Notes: generated by a model not told the origin, from the letters alone. DNA of 64,000 bases from Ottowia testudinis (GCF_017498525.1 NZ_CP071796.1:868001-932000); one strand, 5' to 3'; positions 31,692 to 41,249 are shown, numbered from the stretch's first letter. Numbers and translations: made by a program.

Positions 31692-32018
31692 TCAGGCTTG
31701 AGCCGCCACCAGTTGCTGCAGCTCACCCGATTCGTACATCTCCATCATGATGTCCGAGCCGCCGACGAATTCGCCCTTGACATACAGCTGTGGAATCGTC
31801 GGCCACTGGCTGTATTCCTTGATGCCCTGGCGCACCGCTTCGTCCTCGAGCACGTTGACGGTCGTCACGGCGGCGGGCTCCACGCCGCAGGCTTTCAGGA
31901 TCTGAATGGCGCGGCCCGAAAAGCCGCACATCGGAAAACTGGCATTGCCTTTCATGAACAACACGATGCCGTGGTGTTTCACGAGGTCATCGATGCGTTG
32001 TTGCGTGTTCTGGTCCAT
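31692..32018 (-). CDS. grxD: Monothiol glutaredoxin GrxD (CGFS type)
   Basis: CGFS-type glutaredoxin that binds and transfers [2Fe-2S] clusters with BolA-type partners. The 108-residue product has the active-site motif [10 protein letters not shown] and the glutathione-binding [21 protein letters not shown] block. The ATG at 32018 is favoured by AAAGGA nine bases upstream; an upstream ATG at 32036 overlaps that site. Confidence 0.96.
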   Translation of the reverse strand: MDQNTQQRIDDLVKHHGIVLFMKGNASFPMCGFSGRAIQILKACGVEPAAVTTVNVLEDEAVRQGIKEYSQWPTIPQLYVKGEFVGGSDIMMEMYESGELQQLVAAQA

Positions 32019-32049
32019 GGAATCGGTTCCTTTCATGCGATGCGGCGGA

Positions 32050-32499
32050 TTATTCCACCATCACCTTGTCATTGCCCGCGGCGGGTTGAACCCCTTGCGC
32101 AGGGGAGCCGCATGGGGCCAGCGCGTAGGCTTCGCGCTCGAAAGGGTTGTCCAAATAGGCATGGCGGCCCCGCGCCCATTGCCAGATGCTCAAGACCAGA
32201 TAGGCGGGCACGAACAGCGGGCCCCAGCGTTCGTATTGCCGCACATGGACGCGTTCATGGGCGCGAACCGCCTCCAGGCAGGCAGCGTCGATGCTCAGCA
32301 CGACGTGTCCGAGGGTGATGGCTTCAAAGCGCATCGGCGACGGCAGCCGGCGGCACCCGGCGGCCAGCAGGCTGCCGTGCACCTCCAGCACGCCGTGCCG
32401 CACGTGCCAGTGTGCACCGACGGCCCGTGCCGCCAGCGCAATAACCAAGCCCAGCAAAGTCCATGGCAGGGGCCAGAGATAACGCCAAATCGATCGCAT
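32050..32499 (-). CDS. Small membrane protein with HExxH-like motif, function unknown
   Basis: 149 residues from [19 protein letters not shown]. One strong N-terminal hydrophobic helix, then a domain with the motif [14 protein letters not shown] (HExxH), a further hydrophobic segment ([17 protein letters not shown]) and FEREAYA. The HExxH plus a downstream acidic residue suggests a zinc-metallopeptidase-like fold, but activity is not shown. The open frame extends upstream to 32607 across the terminator, so the shorter start is chosen. It follows grxD convergently ordered with the H-NS-like gene upstream. Confidence 0.65.
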   Translation of the reverse strand: MRSIWRYLWPLPWTLLGLVIALAARAVGAHWHVRHGVLEVHGSLLAAGCRRLPSPMRFEAITLGHVVLSIDAACLEAVRAHERVHVRQYERWGPLFVPAYLVLSIWQWARGRHAYLDNPFEREAYALAPCGSPAQGVQPAAGNDKVMVE

Positions 32500-32545
32500 G
32501 ATCGTGGTATTGAATGGACGCCGCAACCAGCGGTTCCCGCAAAAT

Positions 32546-32575
32546 AAAAATGGCGCACCTAAGTGCGCCATTTTT
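32546..32575. terminator. Bidirectional terminator downstream of the H-NS-like gene
   Basis: AAAAATGGCGCAC (32546-32558) pairs with GTGCGCCATTTTT (32563-32575) around a CTAA loop; A and T runs on both sides make it symmetrical. Confidence 0.9.
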
Positions 32576-32599
32576 CCGCTCCCAGGCCAAGCCGGGAGT

Positions 32600-32893
32600 T
32601 CAGGCAATCAGGTATTTGGTGCGATCCTTGCCATCGATCCACTTGGGCGCCTTGCCGCGCCCGGTCCAGGTTTGACCGGTGGCCGGATCGCGGTATTTGG
32701 GGGCCACCTTGCCGCCGGCCCGGGTTCCGCCCGTTTTGCGGCTGGTACCGAATACGTCACGTTCGCTCAGGCCGAAATCATTGATCAATTTGCGTACCTG
32801 AGCTACCGCGTTGGCGATTTCGCTCTTGCGCGCTTCTTCGATTTGAAGCGCCAAGGCTTCTTGTTGTTGCAGCAGTTCCTTGTAGGTGGCCAT
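32600..32893 (-). CDS. H-NS histone-like nucleoid protein
   Basis: Small nucleoid-associated protein, 97 residues, of the H-NS/BprA/BphH type common in Burkholderiales. The N-terminal part is a coiled-coil dimerisation region (MATYKELLQQQEALALQIEEARKSEIANAVAQVRKLI) and the C-terminal part is the DNA-binding domain PKYRDPATGQTWTGRGKAPKWI. It likely silences AT-rich or foreign DNA. Monocistronic, with its own terminator. Confidence 0.95.
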   Translation of the reverse strand: MATYKELLQQQEALALQIEEARKSEIANAVAQVRKLINDFGLSERDVFGTSRKTGGTRAGGKVAPKYRDPATGQTWTGRGKAPKWIDGKDRTKYLIA

Positions 32894-32955
32894 GACAATC
32901 CGTATTGGTTAATTGAAGACGCTGAAATATACCATCTCCAACCGATTTCGGTCGA

Positions 32956-34290
32956 TTATCGCGACGAATATTGAGCGGCAGGTGTGCCGGTATTGGCCAA
33001 GGCTGTTCCGGGGCGTGCCATGACCCGGTCGATGCGCCGGCCTTCCATTTCCATCACCTCGAACGTCCAACCGGCGCAGTCGATCACGTCACCCGGTTTG
33101 GGCAATTGTCCGGCTTCTGCCAGCAGCAAGCCTGCGAGGGTGTTATAGCGGCCCTTGTCCTCATTTGGTAAATCGTCGATATCGAGCCTGGCCTTCAGCT
33201 CATTGATGGGCATCAAACCCTCCAGCATCCACGCGCCGTCGGGCAGCGGGGTAGCCCATGCGTCGATGTGAGCCCCCGGTTTCAGCTCGCCCGTGATGGC
33301 CTCGAGCAAATCGCGCGGCGTCATCAAACCTTGCACCACGCCATATTCGTCGACGATGAATACCATGCGCCCCGATTTGGCGCGCAGCTGCTCCAGCAGC
33401 TCCATGCCGCTCAAGGTCTCGGGCACAAATGCGGCGGGCGAGACGTGTGAGGCGATCGATTCACTGGAGGCAGCCCCAAGCGCGATCAACTTGGCCACCG
33501 AGATAATGCCAATCACGTCGTCTAGGCTGCCTTGGCAGACTGGGTACCAGGAGTGCGCGCCGTTATCGCCGTGGCGCGCCACATAATCCAGCGCCTCGGT
33601 CACGCTGCGGTCGGCCTCCAGCCACTCGATATCGCCGCGCGGCACCATGAGCGACGACAGCGACCGGTCGTCCAAATGAAACACGTTGCGCACCATCTGG
33701 TGTTCGTGTTCCTCGATCAGGCCGGCGTCCACGCCTTCTTCCAGGCTGGCCGATATTTCTTCCTCGGTCACGGCGCGGCCGTGCGACTCATCGATGCGCA
33801 GCAGTTTCAGCACCCACTGGGTGCACAGCGAAAGCAGCGCCACGAAGGGCTTGGCCGCCAGGGCCAGCCAGGTCATGGGCTGCGCGATCCAGCGGGCCAC
33901 CGTCTCGGGGAACATCTGGCCGATGCGCTTGGGCACCAGCTCGCCAAAGATGATGGTGGTGAAGGTGATGGCCACCACCACCAGCGCGGTGGCGCTGATC
34001 GATGCCGCTTTCTCACTGATGCCAAAGCCGGTCAGCCAGTCCGCCACCGGCCCGCTGAAGGCCGCCTCGCCCACGATGCCGTTCAGCATGCCGATCGACG
34101 TGATGCCGACCTGCACCGTCGACAAAAACTGCGTCGGCCGCTCCATCAGCCTGAGCGCCGCGCCGGCCCCGGCATCGCCGCTTTCTTCCATCGCCGCCAG
34201 GCGCGCCTTGCGGCTGGAGGCCACGGCCAGTTCGGACATCGCGAACAAGCCGTTGAGCAGGGTGAGAAAGACGATGAGCAGCAGGTCCAT
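32956..34290 (-). CDS. CNNM/CBS-domain membrane protein (second paralogue)
   Basis: 444-residue paralogue of the gene at 28987. DUF21/CNNM transmembrane domain ([77 protein letters not shown]), two CBS domains ([17 protein letters not shown] and [19 protein letters not shown]), and a C-terminal CorC domain. The start at 34290 matches the family; the longer frame to 35142 runs antisense over apaH and is not coding. Likely ion-transport related; substrate unknown. Confidence 0.94.
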   Translation of the reverse strand: MDLLLIVFLTLLNGLFAMSELAVASSRKARLAAMEESGDAGAGAALRLMERPTQFLSTVQVGITSIGMLNGIVGEAAFSGPVADWLTGFGISEKAASISATALVVVAITFTTIIFGELVPKRIGQMFPETVARWIAQPMTWLALAAKPFVALLSLCTQWVLKLLRIDESHGRAVTEEEISASLEEGVDAGLIEEHEHQMVRNVFHLDDRSLSSLMVPRGDIEWLEADRSVTEALDYVARHGDNGAHSWYPVCQGSLDDVIGIISVAKLIALGAASSESIASHVSPAAFVPETLSGMELLEQLRAKSGRMVFIVDEYGVVQGLMTPRDLLEAITGELKPGAHIDAWATPLPDGAWMLEGLMPINELKARLDIDDLPNEDKGRYNTLAGLLLAEAGQLPKPGDVIDCAGWTFEVMEMEGRRIDRVMARPGTALANTGTPAAQYSSR

Positions 34291-34326
34291 GCAGGCCGGG
34301 CGCGCGCCCGGTGGAAAATGGGGAGC

Positions 34327-35169
34327 ATGGCACTCTACATGATCGGCGACGTGCAAGGCTGTGATGTGGCCCTCGGGCGCCTGCTCGATAAGCTGGCGTT
34401 TTCGCCCAGCCGTGACCGCCTGATTCTCCTGGGCGATCTGGTCAACCGCGGTCCCGAATCGCTGCTGGTGCTGCGGCGCATGTCGGCGCTGGGCGATGCG
34501 GCGGCCTGTCTGCTGGGCAACCACGACCTGCACTTGCTGGCCGTGTCGCAAGGCGTGCGCAAGGCGCACCGCAGCGACACCGTGGCTGGCGTTTTGGCCG
34601 CGCCGGATCGTGATGCGCTGCTCGACTGGCTGCGGCATCGTCCGCTGGCCCTGCAAGAGCGAGGCGTGCTGATGGTGCACGCTGGCGTGCTGCCGCAGTG
34701 GAGCGCGGCGCAGACGCTGCAACTGGCGGGTGAGGTGCAGCGCGTGCTGCGTGGCGCCGACTGGGCGGTGTTCATGCACCAGATGTACGGCAACCAGCCG
34801 GACGAATGGCACGATGGCCTGCAGGGCGCGGCGCGCTGGCGCGTGATCGTCAACGCGCTGACGCGGCTGCGCTATTGCACGGCCGAAGGGCGCATGGAGT
34901 TCGACACCAAGAGCGGCGGCATCGACGGCGCGCCGCCTGGCTACATGCCGTGGTTCGACGTGCCTGGGCGCCAGACGGCGCGCGATGTGGTGGCCTTTGG
35001 CCATTGGTCGACGCTGGGCTGGATCGACCGGCCGGATGTGATCTCGCTCGACACCGGCTGTGTTTGGGGCGGCTGCTTGAGCGCCCTGCGCTTGGCCGCC
35101 GATGCGCGGCAGCGCGAATTGATCCAGGTGCGCTGCCCACAAGCGCAGGTGCCCGGGGGAACGGCATGA
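34327..35169 (+). CDS. apaH: Bis(5-nucleosyl)-tetraphosphatase, symmetrical
   Basis: Cleaves Ap4A to two ADP, and is known to remove Np4 caps from mRNA. The 280-residue calcineurin-like phosphoesterase has the metal-site motifs [32 protein letters not shown] and VHAGVLPQW, and a C-terminal FGHWSTLGW with [14 protein letters not shown]. An ATG three codons upstream (34318) is also possible. The stop overlaps the next start (ATGA). Confidence 0.97.
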   Translation: MALYMIGDVQGCDVALGRLLDKLAFSPSRDRLILLGDLVNRGPESLLVLRRMSALGDAAACLLGNHDLHLLAVSQGVRKAHRSDTVAGVLAAPDRDALLDWLRHRPLALQERGVLMVHAGVLPQWSAAQTLQLAGEVQRVLRGADWAVFMHQMYGNQPDEWHDGLQGAARWRVIVNALTRLRYCTAEGRMEFDTKSGGIDGAPPGYMPWFDVPGRQTARDVVAFGHWSTLGWIDRPDVISLDTGCVWGGCLSALRLAADARQRELIQVRCPQAQVPGGTA

Positions 35170-36422
35170 GCCTGGCTGCGCGCGCGCGCGACGCCGCCGG
35201 CATGAAACGCCTGGCGCTCGGTCTGCTGCTGCTGATGGCGATGCTGTACCTATTGGCCACGGCGCTGGCGCCGCGCCATGCCGCGTGGGGCTACATCGCT
35301 TCGTTTGCCGAGGCGGGCATGGTGGGCGCCATCGCCGACTGGTTTGCCGTGGTGGCGCTGTTTCGCCATCCGCTGGGCGTGCCGATTCCGCACACCGCCA
35401 TCATTCCCGCCAACAAGAACCGCATCGGCGAGAACCTGGCCACCTTCATCGCCACACATTTTTTGTCGACCGAGCAGGTGCTGGCCAAGCTGCGCGAGTT
35501 CGACGCCGCCGGGCGCGTGGCGGCCTGGCTGGCGCAGCCCGCCCATGCCGAGCGCGTGGGCGAGCGCCTGGTCGAGATCGGCCGCTGGGGCGTCGGCGCC
35601 CTGGACGACGAACGCGTGCGCCAGTTCGTCGCCGATCTGGCGCGGCGCGGCTTGCGCCAGATCGAAGTCACGCGCCTGTCGGGCCAGGTGCTGGAAGCCA
35701 TGACGCAGGACGGCCGCCACCAGGAGCTGCTGGATGGCGTGCTGGTGCAGCTGGCCAAGCTGCTGGGCGAAGACAGCCTGCAGGACAGCATCACCGACGC
35801 CATCGCGCGCGAGGTCAAGGCGCTGAAATACGTCGGCCTCGACCAGGTCGCCGCCCGGCTGGCCACGCGCAAGGTGGTGACGATCGTGGCCAAAACCATC
35901 GTCGACATGGCCGACAACCCGGAGCACAGCCTGCGCCGCCGCTTCGACGGCATGGTCGATCGTTTCATCGCGCGCCTGAAGGACGACGATGCGCTGCGCG
36001 AGCGCATCGAGCGCCAGAAACAGGCGCTGCTGGACAACCCCGCGCTCGGCGATTACGTCAACCAGTTGTGGGCCGAGCTGCTGGCCTGGCTGCAGGCGGA
36101 CATGGCGAGCGGCGCATCGTCGGTCCGCCGCGCCATCACGCAGGCGGCGCGCACGCTGGGCGAGCGGTTGGCGGGCGATGCCGAGATTCGGGGCTGGATC
36201 AATGGCGAATTGCAGGCCGCCGCGCCGCGCCTGATCGAGCGCTACCGCGAGGACATTCGCGGTTACATCGTCGCGCGCGTGCAGTCGTGGGACGCGCGCG
36301 AAATGACCAACGAGCTGGAGCGCCACATCGGGCGCGACCTGCAGTTCATTCGCATCAACGGCACGCTGGTGGGCGGCTTGGTGGGCCTCGCCATTCACAC
36401 CGTGACGCAGTTGCTGCGCTGA
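35166..36422 (+). CDS. DUF445 family membrane protein
   Basis: 418-residue protein of unknown function of the DUF445 family (YjiN-like). An N-terminal TM segment ([19 protein letters not shown]), the conserved [35 protein letters not shown] block, a long helical and coiled middle, and a C-terminal TM ([21 protein letters not shown]). The start is coupled to apaH by a four-base overlap. Confidence 0.92.
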   Translation: MSLAARARDAAGMKRLALGLLLLMAMLYLLATALAPRHAAWGYIASFAEAGMVGAIADWFAVVALFRHPLGVPIPHTAIIPANKNRIGENLATFIATHFLSTEQVLAKLREFDAAGRVAAWLAQPAHAERVGERLVEIGRWGVGALDDERVRQFVADLARRGLRQIEVTRLSGQVLEAMTQDGRHQELLDGVLVQLAKLLGEDSLQDSITDAIAREVKALKYVGLDQVAARLATRKVVTIVAKTIVDMADNPEHSLRRRFDGMVDRFIARLKDDDALRERIERQKQALLDNPALGDYVNQLWAELLAWLQADMASGASSVRRAITQAARTLGERLAGDAEIRGWINGELQAAAPRLIERYREDIRGYIVARVQSWDAREMTNELERHIGRDLQFIRINGTLVGGLVGLAIHTVTQLLR

Positions 36423-36430
36423 ATCGATTC

Positions 36431-36668
36431 AACCTAGAAACGGCAGTTGACCGCTTGTTTTCTTCACCAAGGTCTTATGGTGCTTGAGCTTTTCGGCTTC
36501 GTTGCCGTTCGCCTGTTGGGTGACCGCGCTATGCGCCCGATCGCACCACTGCGGCCGCGCCATGCGGCGTTGCTCGTCCTTGCAGGCAGTAGCCTGCGGC
36601 GTCCTCTCGCCTTGCCTGGCACACCCGCGGCGGCACGCTCAGGCGCATTCAACTGCCGTTTCTAGGTT
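36431..36668. mobile_element. MITE-like element with 20-bp perfect terminal inverted repeats
   Basis: AACCTAGAAACGGCAGTTGA at 36431-36450 is repeated as its exact reverse complement at 36649-36668. The 238-bp interior is GC-rich with no transposase; short frames in it match nothing recognised. Extending the arms by three bases gives one mismatch (23 bp). No clear target duplication is visible. It lies just after the DUF445 stop codon and before repeat A8. Confidence 0.7.
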
Positions 36669-36675
36669 CAAAAAT

Positions 36676-36698
36676 GATAGCTGCCCGCGCTTGATGAG
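36676..36698 (+). repeat. Family A repeat A8, left half (split by IS30 element)
   Basis: GATAGCTGCCCGCGCTTG then ATGAG. The right half continues at 37809 as CAAGCGCTGGCGGCCTAAAA. Joined, they give a normal copy with a seven-base spacer. Confidence 0.75.
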
Positions 36699-37808
36699 AA
36701 AGGGTAGATTCAAGTCCAAGTGCAACCTCGATTCAATGCACGGAGTCATTGGTGTGTGTCAATTGCTGCATGTGCTGTGCATAGACTTCAAGCGGTGAGC
36801 GGTAGCCTAGGGTCATTCTGGGGCGGCCATTGAGCTCATCAGCCACGGCATCGAGTTGCTGCTGTGTATAGCCGCTCAGATCGGTACCTTTTGGGAAGTA
36901 CTGGCGCAGCAGTCCGTTGGTGTTCTCGTTGCTGCCCCTCTGCCAGGGGCTGTAGGGATCGCAGAAGTACACCTTCATGCCCGTGTTCTGGCTCAACTTG
37001 GCGTGTTCGGCCATCTCCGAGCCCCGGTCATAGGTCAGGCTCTGGCGCATGGGCGCTGCAATGCCATTGAGCTTGTCGCTGAAGGCCTGCAGCACGTGCG
37101 CAGCCGTGGCTGGATGGGGGTGAGGCAGCTTGACCAGCACCACCAGACGCGTGGTGCGCTCGACCAAGGTGCCGATGGCGCTGGCGTTGGCCGCTCCCTT
37201 GATGAGATCACCTTCCCAATGACCGGGAAGCTGACGATCCTCGACTTGCGGCGGACGCACGTGGATGCTCATCATCTGCTGCATCTCTGCGCGTCGGTCC
37301 ACTCCCTTGGAGCGCGGCCAGCGCTTGGCGCCAGCCATGCGCAGACACGACACCAACTCCTTTTGAGCTCGCCTCTGGGCTGGGCATAGATGCAGGTGTA
37401 AATGCTCTCGTGTGACACGCTCTGGCGCCTGTCGTGCGGGTGGAGATTCTTCAGGTGCCCGGCAATCTGCTGGGGCGACCAGCGCTGGCGCAGATGGTCG
37501 CACACGAGTTGAAACAGTGCGCCATCGCGGTGCAGCTTCGGCAAAGGGCGGGCAAAGCGCCTGCGCCTGTCGCTGCGCTGCTGGGCGTATTTGGAGATGT
37601 AGCCATGGGCACCACCATTGCGCTGGCATTCACGACTGATGGTGCTCTTGTGGCGCCCCAGCGCCCTTGCTATAGCGCTTTGGCTCAGCCCTTGTTGCAA
37701 GCCCAGCGCTATCGCATGGCGCTCCATCTCTGTGATCTGTTGGTAAGCTCTTTGGGTCATAGGGTACTCAATTCTGATGGGGGTGTTGCACTTCAGATTT
37801 GAGGCCGC
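36699..37808 (-). mobile_element. IS30-family insertion sequence (boundaries approximate)
   Basis: About 1.1 kb. Both ends carry related inverted sequences with an exact AAGTGCAAC at 36718-36726 and its complement at 37785-37793, and weaker similarity outside this. It encodes one transposase broken by a frameshift. It sits in the centre of a family A palindrome, in line with the preference of IS30 elements for palindromic targets. Exact ends and any target duplication could not be fixed by eye. Confidence 0.8.
36733..37760 (-). pseudogene. IS30-family transposase, frameshifted
   Basis: N-terminal part: MTQRAYQQITEMERHAIALG, helix-turn-helix SQSAIARALGRHKSTISREC, and the IS30 block RWSPQQIAGHLK. 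Reading then breaks after RGELK at about 37365; the family pattern resumes one frame over with KELVSCLRMAGAKRWPRSKG. One extra A in the AAAA run would restore a single frame. The DDE residues are present in the second part: HWEGDLIKG, LTYDRGSE and GSNENTNG. Likely inactive unless the break is a base-calling error or slippage occurs. Confidence 0.85.
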
Positions 37809-37830
37809 CAAGCGCTGGCGGCCTAAAAGA
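37809..37830 (+). repeat. Family A repeat A8, right half
   Basis: CAAGCGCTGGCGGCCTAAAA, the right half of the palindrome split by the IS30 element. Confidence 0.75.
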
Positions 37831-37864
37831 CTTGAAAGCCGTTTGAGCAGTGCTTTGCGCCCGC

Positions 37865-39322
37865 TCAGGACGTGGTGGTGTCGGGCGCCTTGAACAGCGC
37901 CGCCACCTTGCGCTTGGGCTTGATGTTGGCGGACACGCCCGAGCGGGACGGGCGCGCGTTCTGTTCCCAGGCTGGGGGCGCCTCGGCGGCTTCGGCCGGT
38001 ACTTCGTAGGGCTGGTTGAAGAACGGGTCGGCTGGCGCCGCCGCCGGGGCACGGCGTTCGTGCGGCCGCCGCTCGCTGCGCTCACGCCGAACCTCGTCGC
38101 GCACGTCACCGGTTTCGTCGCCTTGGAAGCGGCGGCGCCCGTCGTTGAAGCGGCCGCGGGGCTTTTCGTTCTCGAACTCCAGGTGTTCCAGCTCGATCTT
38201 GGTCTTGAGCAGCTTTTCCAGCTCGCCCATCAGGCGCTGGTCGTGCTTGGTGACCAGTGTCACCGCCACGCCCGAGGCACCCGCGCGGCCGGTGCGGCCG
38301 ATGCGGTGCACGTAATCCTCGGCGTGGAAGGGCACGTCGTAGTTGAAGACGGCCGGCACGTCCTTGATGTCGAGCCCGCGCGCGGCCACGTCGGTGGCCA
38401 CCAGCAGATCGACCTCGCCCTGCTTGAAGGCTTCGAGCGACTTCAGGCGCTCGTCCTGGCTCTTGTCGCCGTGCAGTGCGGTGGTTTTCAGGCCGTCGCG
38501 CTCCAGCGCGCGGGCCAAGCGGGCGGTGCCCAGCTTGCTGTTGCAAAAGACGAAGGCCTGGCGCAGTTCCTTGTCCTTCAGCACCTGGCGGATGGCGCGG
38601 CGCTTGTCGTCTTCGTCGAGCAGGTAGAAATGCTGCTCGACGGTGGCGGCGGTGGCGTTGGGCCGGGCGACCTCGATCAGCACCGGGTTCTGCAGATAGC
38701 TTTCGGCCAGGCGCTTGATCTCGGGCGAGAAGGTGGCGCTGAACAGCAGCGTGGTGCGCTGCCGGGGCAGGTAATTCAGGATGCGCTGCAAGTCGGGCAG
38801 AAAACCGATGTCGAGCATGCGGTCGGCCTCGTCCAGCACCACGTATTCGACCTGGTTCAGCACCGCGGTCTTGGCCTCGATGTGGTCGAGCAGGCGCCCG
38901 GGCGTGGCCACCAGCACCTCGACGCCCTTGCGCAGTTCCTCAACCTGCGGCTTCATGTCCATGCCGCCGAACACGACGGCGCTGCGCAGATGGGTGTACT
39001 TGGCGTATTGCTTGACCTGATCGGCCACCTGCACCGCCAGCTCGCGCGTGGGCAGCAGCACCAACGCGCGCACCGGGTGGCGCGCGGGCGAGACAGACGC
39101 GGTTTCATGCTTGAGCAGGCGCTGCAGCAGCGGCAGCGAGAAGGCGGCGGTCTTGCCGGTGCCGGTTTGCGCCGCGCCCATCACGTCCTGGCCAGCCAGC
39201 ACCGTGGGAATGGCCTGCGCCTGGATGGGCGTCATGTTCTCGTAGCCCATGTCGGCCACGGCGCGCTTGAGCGGCTCGGCCAGCGCGAGGGAGGAATATG
39301 GTTGCAAAACAGGTTCGGTCAT
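37865..39322 (-). CDS. rhlE: DEAD-box RNA helicase, RhlE type
   Basis: ATP-dependent RNA helicase, 485 residues. All DEAD-box motifs are visible: Q-motif (MTPIQAQAIP), motif I AAQTGTGKTAAF, Ia PTRELAVQV, II VLDEADRML, III FSATF, V ATDVAARGLDI, and VI HRIGRTGRAG. The C-terminal 100 residues are basic and low-complexity (RFNDGRRRFQGD, RRERSERRPHERR), as in RhlE-like proteins, and end in NIKPKRKVAALFKAPDTTTS. Start at 39322 (MTEPVLQPYSSLAL). Probably acts in ribosome assembly or cold adaptation. Confidence 0.93.
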   Translation of the reverse strand: MTEPVLQPYSSLALAEPLKRAVADMGYENMTPIQAQAIPTVLAGQDVMGAAQTGTGKTAAFSLPLLQRLLKHETASVSPARHPVRALVLLPTRELAVQVADQVKQYAKYTHLRSAVVFGGMDMKPQVEELRKGVEVLVATPGRLLDHIEAKTAVLNQVEYVVLDEADRMLDIGFLPDLQRILNYLPRQRTTLLFSATFSPEIKRLAESYLQNPVLIEVARPNATAATVEQHFYLLDEDDKRRAIRQVLKDKELRQAFVFCNSKLGTARLARALERDGLKTTALHGDKSQDERLKSLEAFKQGEVDLLVATDVAARGLDIKDVPAVFNYDVPFHAEDYVHRIGRTGRAGASGVAVTLVTKHDQRLMGELEKLLKTKIELEHLEFENEKPRGRFNDGRRRFQGDETGDVRDEVRRERSERRPHERRAPAAAPADPFFNQPYEVPAEAAEAPPAWEQNARPSRSGVSANIKPKRKVAALFKAPDTTTS

Positions 39323-39380
39323 TAACCTTGTATTGTCGCACCGCAGCACGTCACGTGGGTGACCGTTTGGCCAGCCGCGC

Positions 39381-39437
39381 AAACTACCAATTTGATAGCT
39401 GCTCGCGCTTGCCAGTCAAGCGCTGGTGCGCAAAAAC
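39381..39437 (+). repeat. Family A palindromic repeat, copy A9
   Basis: GATAGCTGCTCGCGCTTG, spacer, CAAGCGCTGGTGCGCAAAAA. Confidence 0.85.
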
Positions 39438-39472
39438 ACTATTGAATCTTTCGTCATTCATGACGCGCCGCT

Positions 39473-39513
39473 GGCCCTTACCCCAACCCTTTTCCAGAGG
39501 GAGAGGGGGGCTT
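39473..39513 (+). repeat. Family B repeat copy
   Basis: TGGCCCTTACCCCAACCC then TTTTCCAGAGGGAGAGGGGG, a degenerate copy of the CCCTCACCCCAGCCCTCTCC family. Confidence 0.6.
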
Positions 39514-39589
39514 CTTTGGGAATGGCTCGCACCGTAAAGAAATCAAATAGCCGCGGATCGGGCCACACTGAAACGCAGCGGCCGGGTTC

Positions 39590-39645
39590 CCCGGCCGCCA
39601 GCGTTGTCCCCTCGAGGGGGAAGACGCCGCAGGCGGCTCAGGGGG
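39590..39645 (-). repeat. Family C dispersed repeat, copy C2
   Basis: GTCCCCTCGAGGGGGAAGAC then GCCGCAGGCGGCTCAGGGGG, the reverse-complement form of the repeat found at 13816 and 58524. Confidence 0.65.
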
Positions 39646-40521
39646 TTACAAAGCCTGGGCGCTGAACGTATCGCACGCCTGCACGCTGCCCGTCTTCAGC
39701 CCCTGCATGAACCAGCGCTGGCGCTGCGCGCTTGAGCCGTGGGTGAACGAATCGGGCCGCACCACGCCGGTTTGCTGGCGCTGCAAGGCGTCGTCGCCAA
39801 TGCGCGCGGCGGCGTTCATGGCCGATTCGATGTCGCCCTGATCGAGCCAGTTCTTGGCCTGCTGCGACTTGTTGGCCCAAATGCCCGCGTAGCAGTCGGC
39901 TTGCAGCTCCATGCGCACCGACAGCGCGTTGTTCTCGCGCTCGCTCACACGCCCGCGCATGCCGTCGACCTTGGCCGTGGTGCCCAGCAGCGTCTGCACG
40001 TGGTGGCCGACCTCGTGCGCCACCACGTAGGCGCGGGCGAACTCGCCCGGTGCGCCCAGCTGGCGGCTCAGGGTGTCGAAGAAGTTCATGTCCAGATACA
40101 CCTTCTGGTCCGCCGGGCAATAAAACGGCCCCATCGCCGACTGGCCGGTGCCGCAGGCGGTGGGCGTGACGCCGCGAAAAAGCACCAGCTTGGGCGCGCG
40201 GTACTGCGCGCGGCCGTCGCGGAAGACCTGGTTCCAGGCGTCCTCGGTCGAGGCCAGCACCGTTGACACGAAAGCCGCGCCTTGGTCGCCCGCGGGCGGC
40301 TTCTGCGCCGGCACCTGCTGCACCTGCGGCGCGCCGCCACCGCCCAGCACCCCAATGGTGGTCAGCGGGTTGATGCCGAACACGCCCCAGGCCAGCAGCG
40401 CGATCACGATGGTGCCGATGCCGATGCTGCGGCCGCCAAAGCCAAAACCGCCGCCCCCTCCGCCTCCGCCCGCGCGGCGGTCCTCCACGTTTTCAGACTG
40501 CCGCTCGCCTTCCCATCTCAT
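39646..40521 (-). CDS. Neutral zinc metallopeptidase (YpfJ family)
   Basis: Membrane-anchored putative zinc metallopeptidase of the KPN_02809/YpfJ family, 291 residues. A glycine-rich N-terminus (RRAGGGGGGGGFGFGG), one TM (IGIGTIVIALLAWGVFGI), then the metallopeptidase domain with VVAHEVGHHVQ (HExxH) and the conserved RMELQADCYAGIWA. Further conserved blocks are FYCPADQKVYLD and the C-terminal SFTHGSSAQRQRWFMQGL. Substrate unknown. Confidence 0.93.
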   Translation of the reverse strand: MRWEGERQSENVEDRRAGGGGGGGGFGFGGRSIGIGTIVIALLAWGVFGINPLTTIGVLGGGGAPQVQQVPAQKPPAGDQGAAFVSTVLASTEDAWNQVFRDGRAQYRAPKLVLFRGVTPTACGTGQSAMGPFYCPADQKVYLDMNFFDTLSRQLGAPGEFARAYVVAHEVGHHVQTLLGTTAKVDGMRGRVSERENNALSVRMELQADCYAGIWANKSQQAKNWLDQGDIESAMNAAARIGDDALQRQQTGVVRPDSFTHGSSAQRQRWFMQGLKTGSVQACDTFSAQAL

Positions 40522-40561
40522 GCTTCGCTCCTGGTGCGCAGGGTTGCGCTAAATTGGGGCA

Positions 40562-41248
40562 ATGGTAGCTGCCCACCCAACTTCCCGTCCGTCAGACAAG
40601 CGCGCGAGTCGCGCCCCTGTGTTGCTGACCGGCTTCGATCCGTTTGGGGGTGACGCGCTCAACCCGAGCTGGCTGATCGCCCGGGCCTTGCACCGGCGGC
40701 AGCTTGGCGGCCACCGCGTCGTGGCCGCGCAGCTGCCGACGGTGTTTGGCGATTCGCTCGTGCGCCTGAACGCCCTTTTGGCCGAGCACCGGCCGGCGCT
40801 GGTGATCTGCCTGGGCTTGGCGGCCACGCGCGCGGCGATCTCGCTCGAACGCATCGCCATCAATGTCAACGACGCGCGCATCGCCGACAACGCCGGCGCC
40901 CAGCCCATCGATACGCCCGTGATCGCAGGCGCGCCGGCGGCGTACTTCAGCACCTTGCCGATCAAGGCCATGCAGCAGGCGATTCAGCGGGCCGGCGTGC
41001 CGGCCGAGGTCTCGCAAACGGCCGGCACCTTTGTCTGCAACCACGTGTTCTACGGCCTGATGCACCGGCTGGCGACGGCGCGCGGGTTCAGCGCCACGCG
41101 CGGCGGCTTCATCCACGTGCCCATGCTGCCCGAGCAGGGGGCGCCCAGCCTGCCGCTGGAGCAGATGGTCGAAGGGTTGCGCGTGGGCATCCGCGCCGCG
41201 CTGGCCGTGCAGCAGGACGTGCGCGTGATCGGCGGCGCCATTGATTGA
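40562..41248 (+). CDS. pcp: Pyroglutamyl-peptidase I
   Basis: Cysteine peptidase (family C15) removing N-terminal pyroglutamate from peptides. 228 residues. The core begins VLLTGFDPFGGDALNPSW. The catalytic residues are visible: Glu in SLERIAINVNDARIADN, Cys in GTFVCNHVFYGL, and His in GGFIHVPMLPEQ. The N-terminal 20 residues (TSRPSDKRASRAP) are an extension of uncertain use, so the true start may lie slightly downstream. Confidence 0.94.
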   Translation: MVAAHPTSRPSDKRASRAPVLLTGFDPFGGDALNPSWLIARALHRRQLGGHRVVAAQLPTVFGDSLVRLNALLAEHRPALVICLGLAATRAAISLERIAINVNDARIADNAGAQPIDTPVIAGAPAAYFSTLPIKAMQQAIQRAGVPAEVSQTAGTFVCNHVFYGLMHRLATARGFSATRGGFIHVPMLPEQGAPSLPLEQMVEGLRVGIRAALAVQQDVRVIGGAID

Positions 41249-41249
41249 T

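Larger units (their letters stand above)
39323..39645. other. Repeat-filled intergenic region
   Basis: No gene is supported. It contains, in order, family A copy A9 (39381-39437), a family B copy (39473-39513) and an inverted family C copy (39590-39645). This lies between the divergently placed start of rhlE and the end of the zinc metallopeptidase gene. Confidence 0.7.

Noticed and set aside
36447-36665. 72-residue open frame inside the MITE-like element
   Set aside because: It runs from arm to arm of the inverted repeat and has no recognisable protein pattern; more likely chance in a GC-rich repeat.
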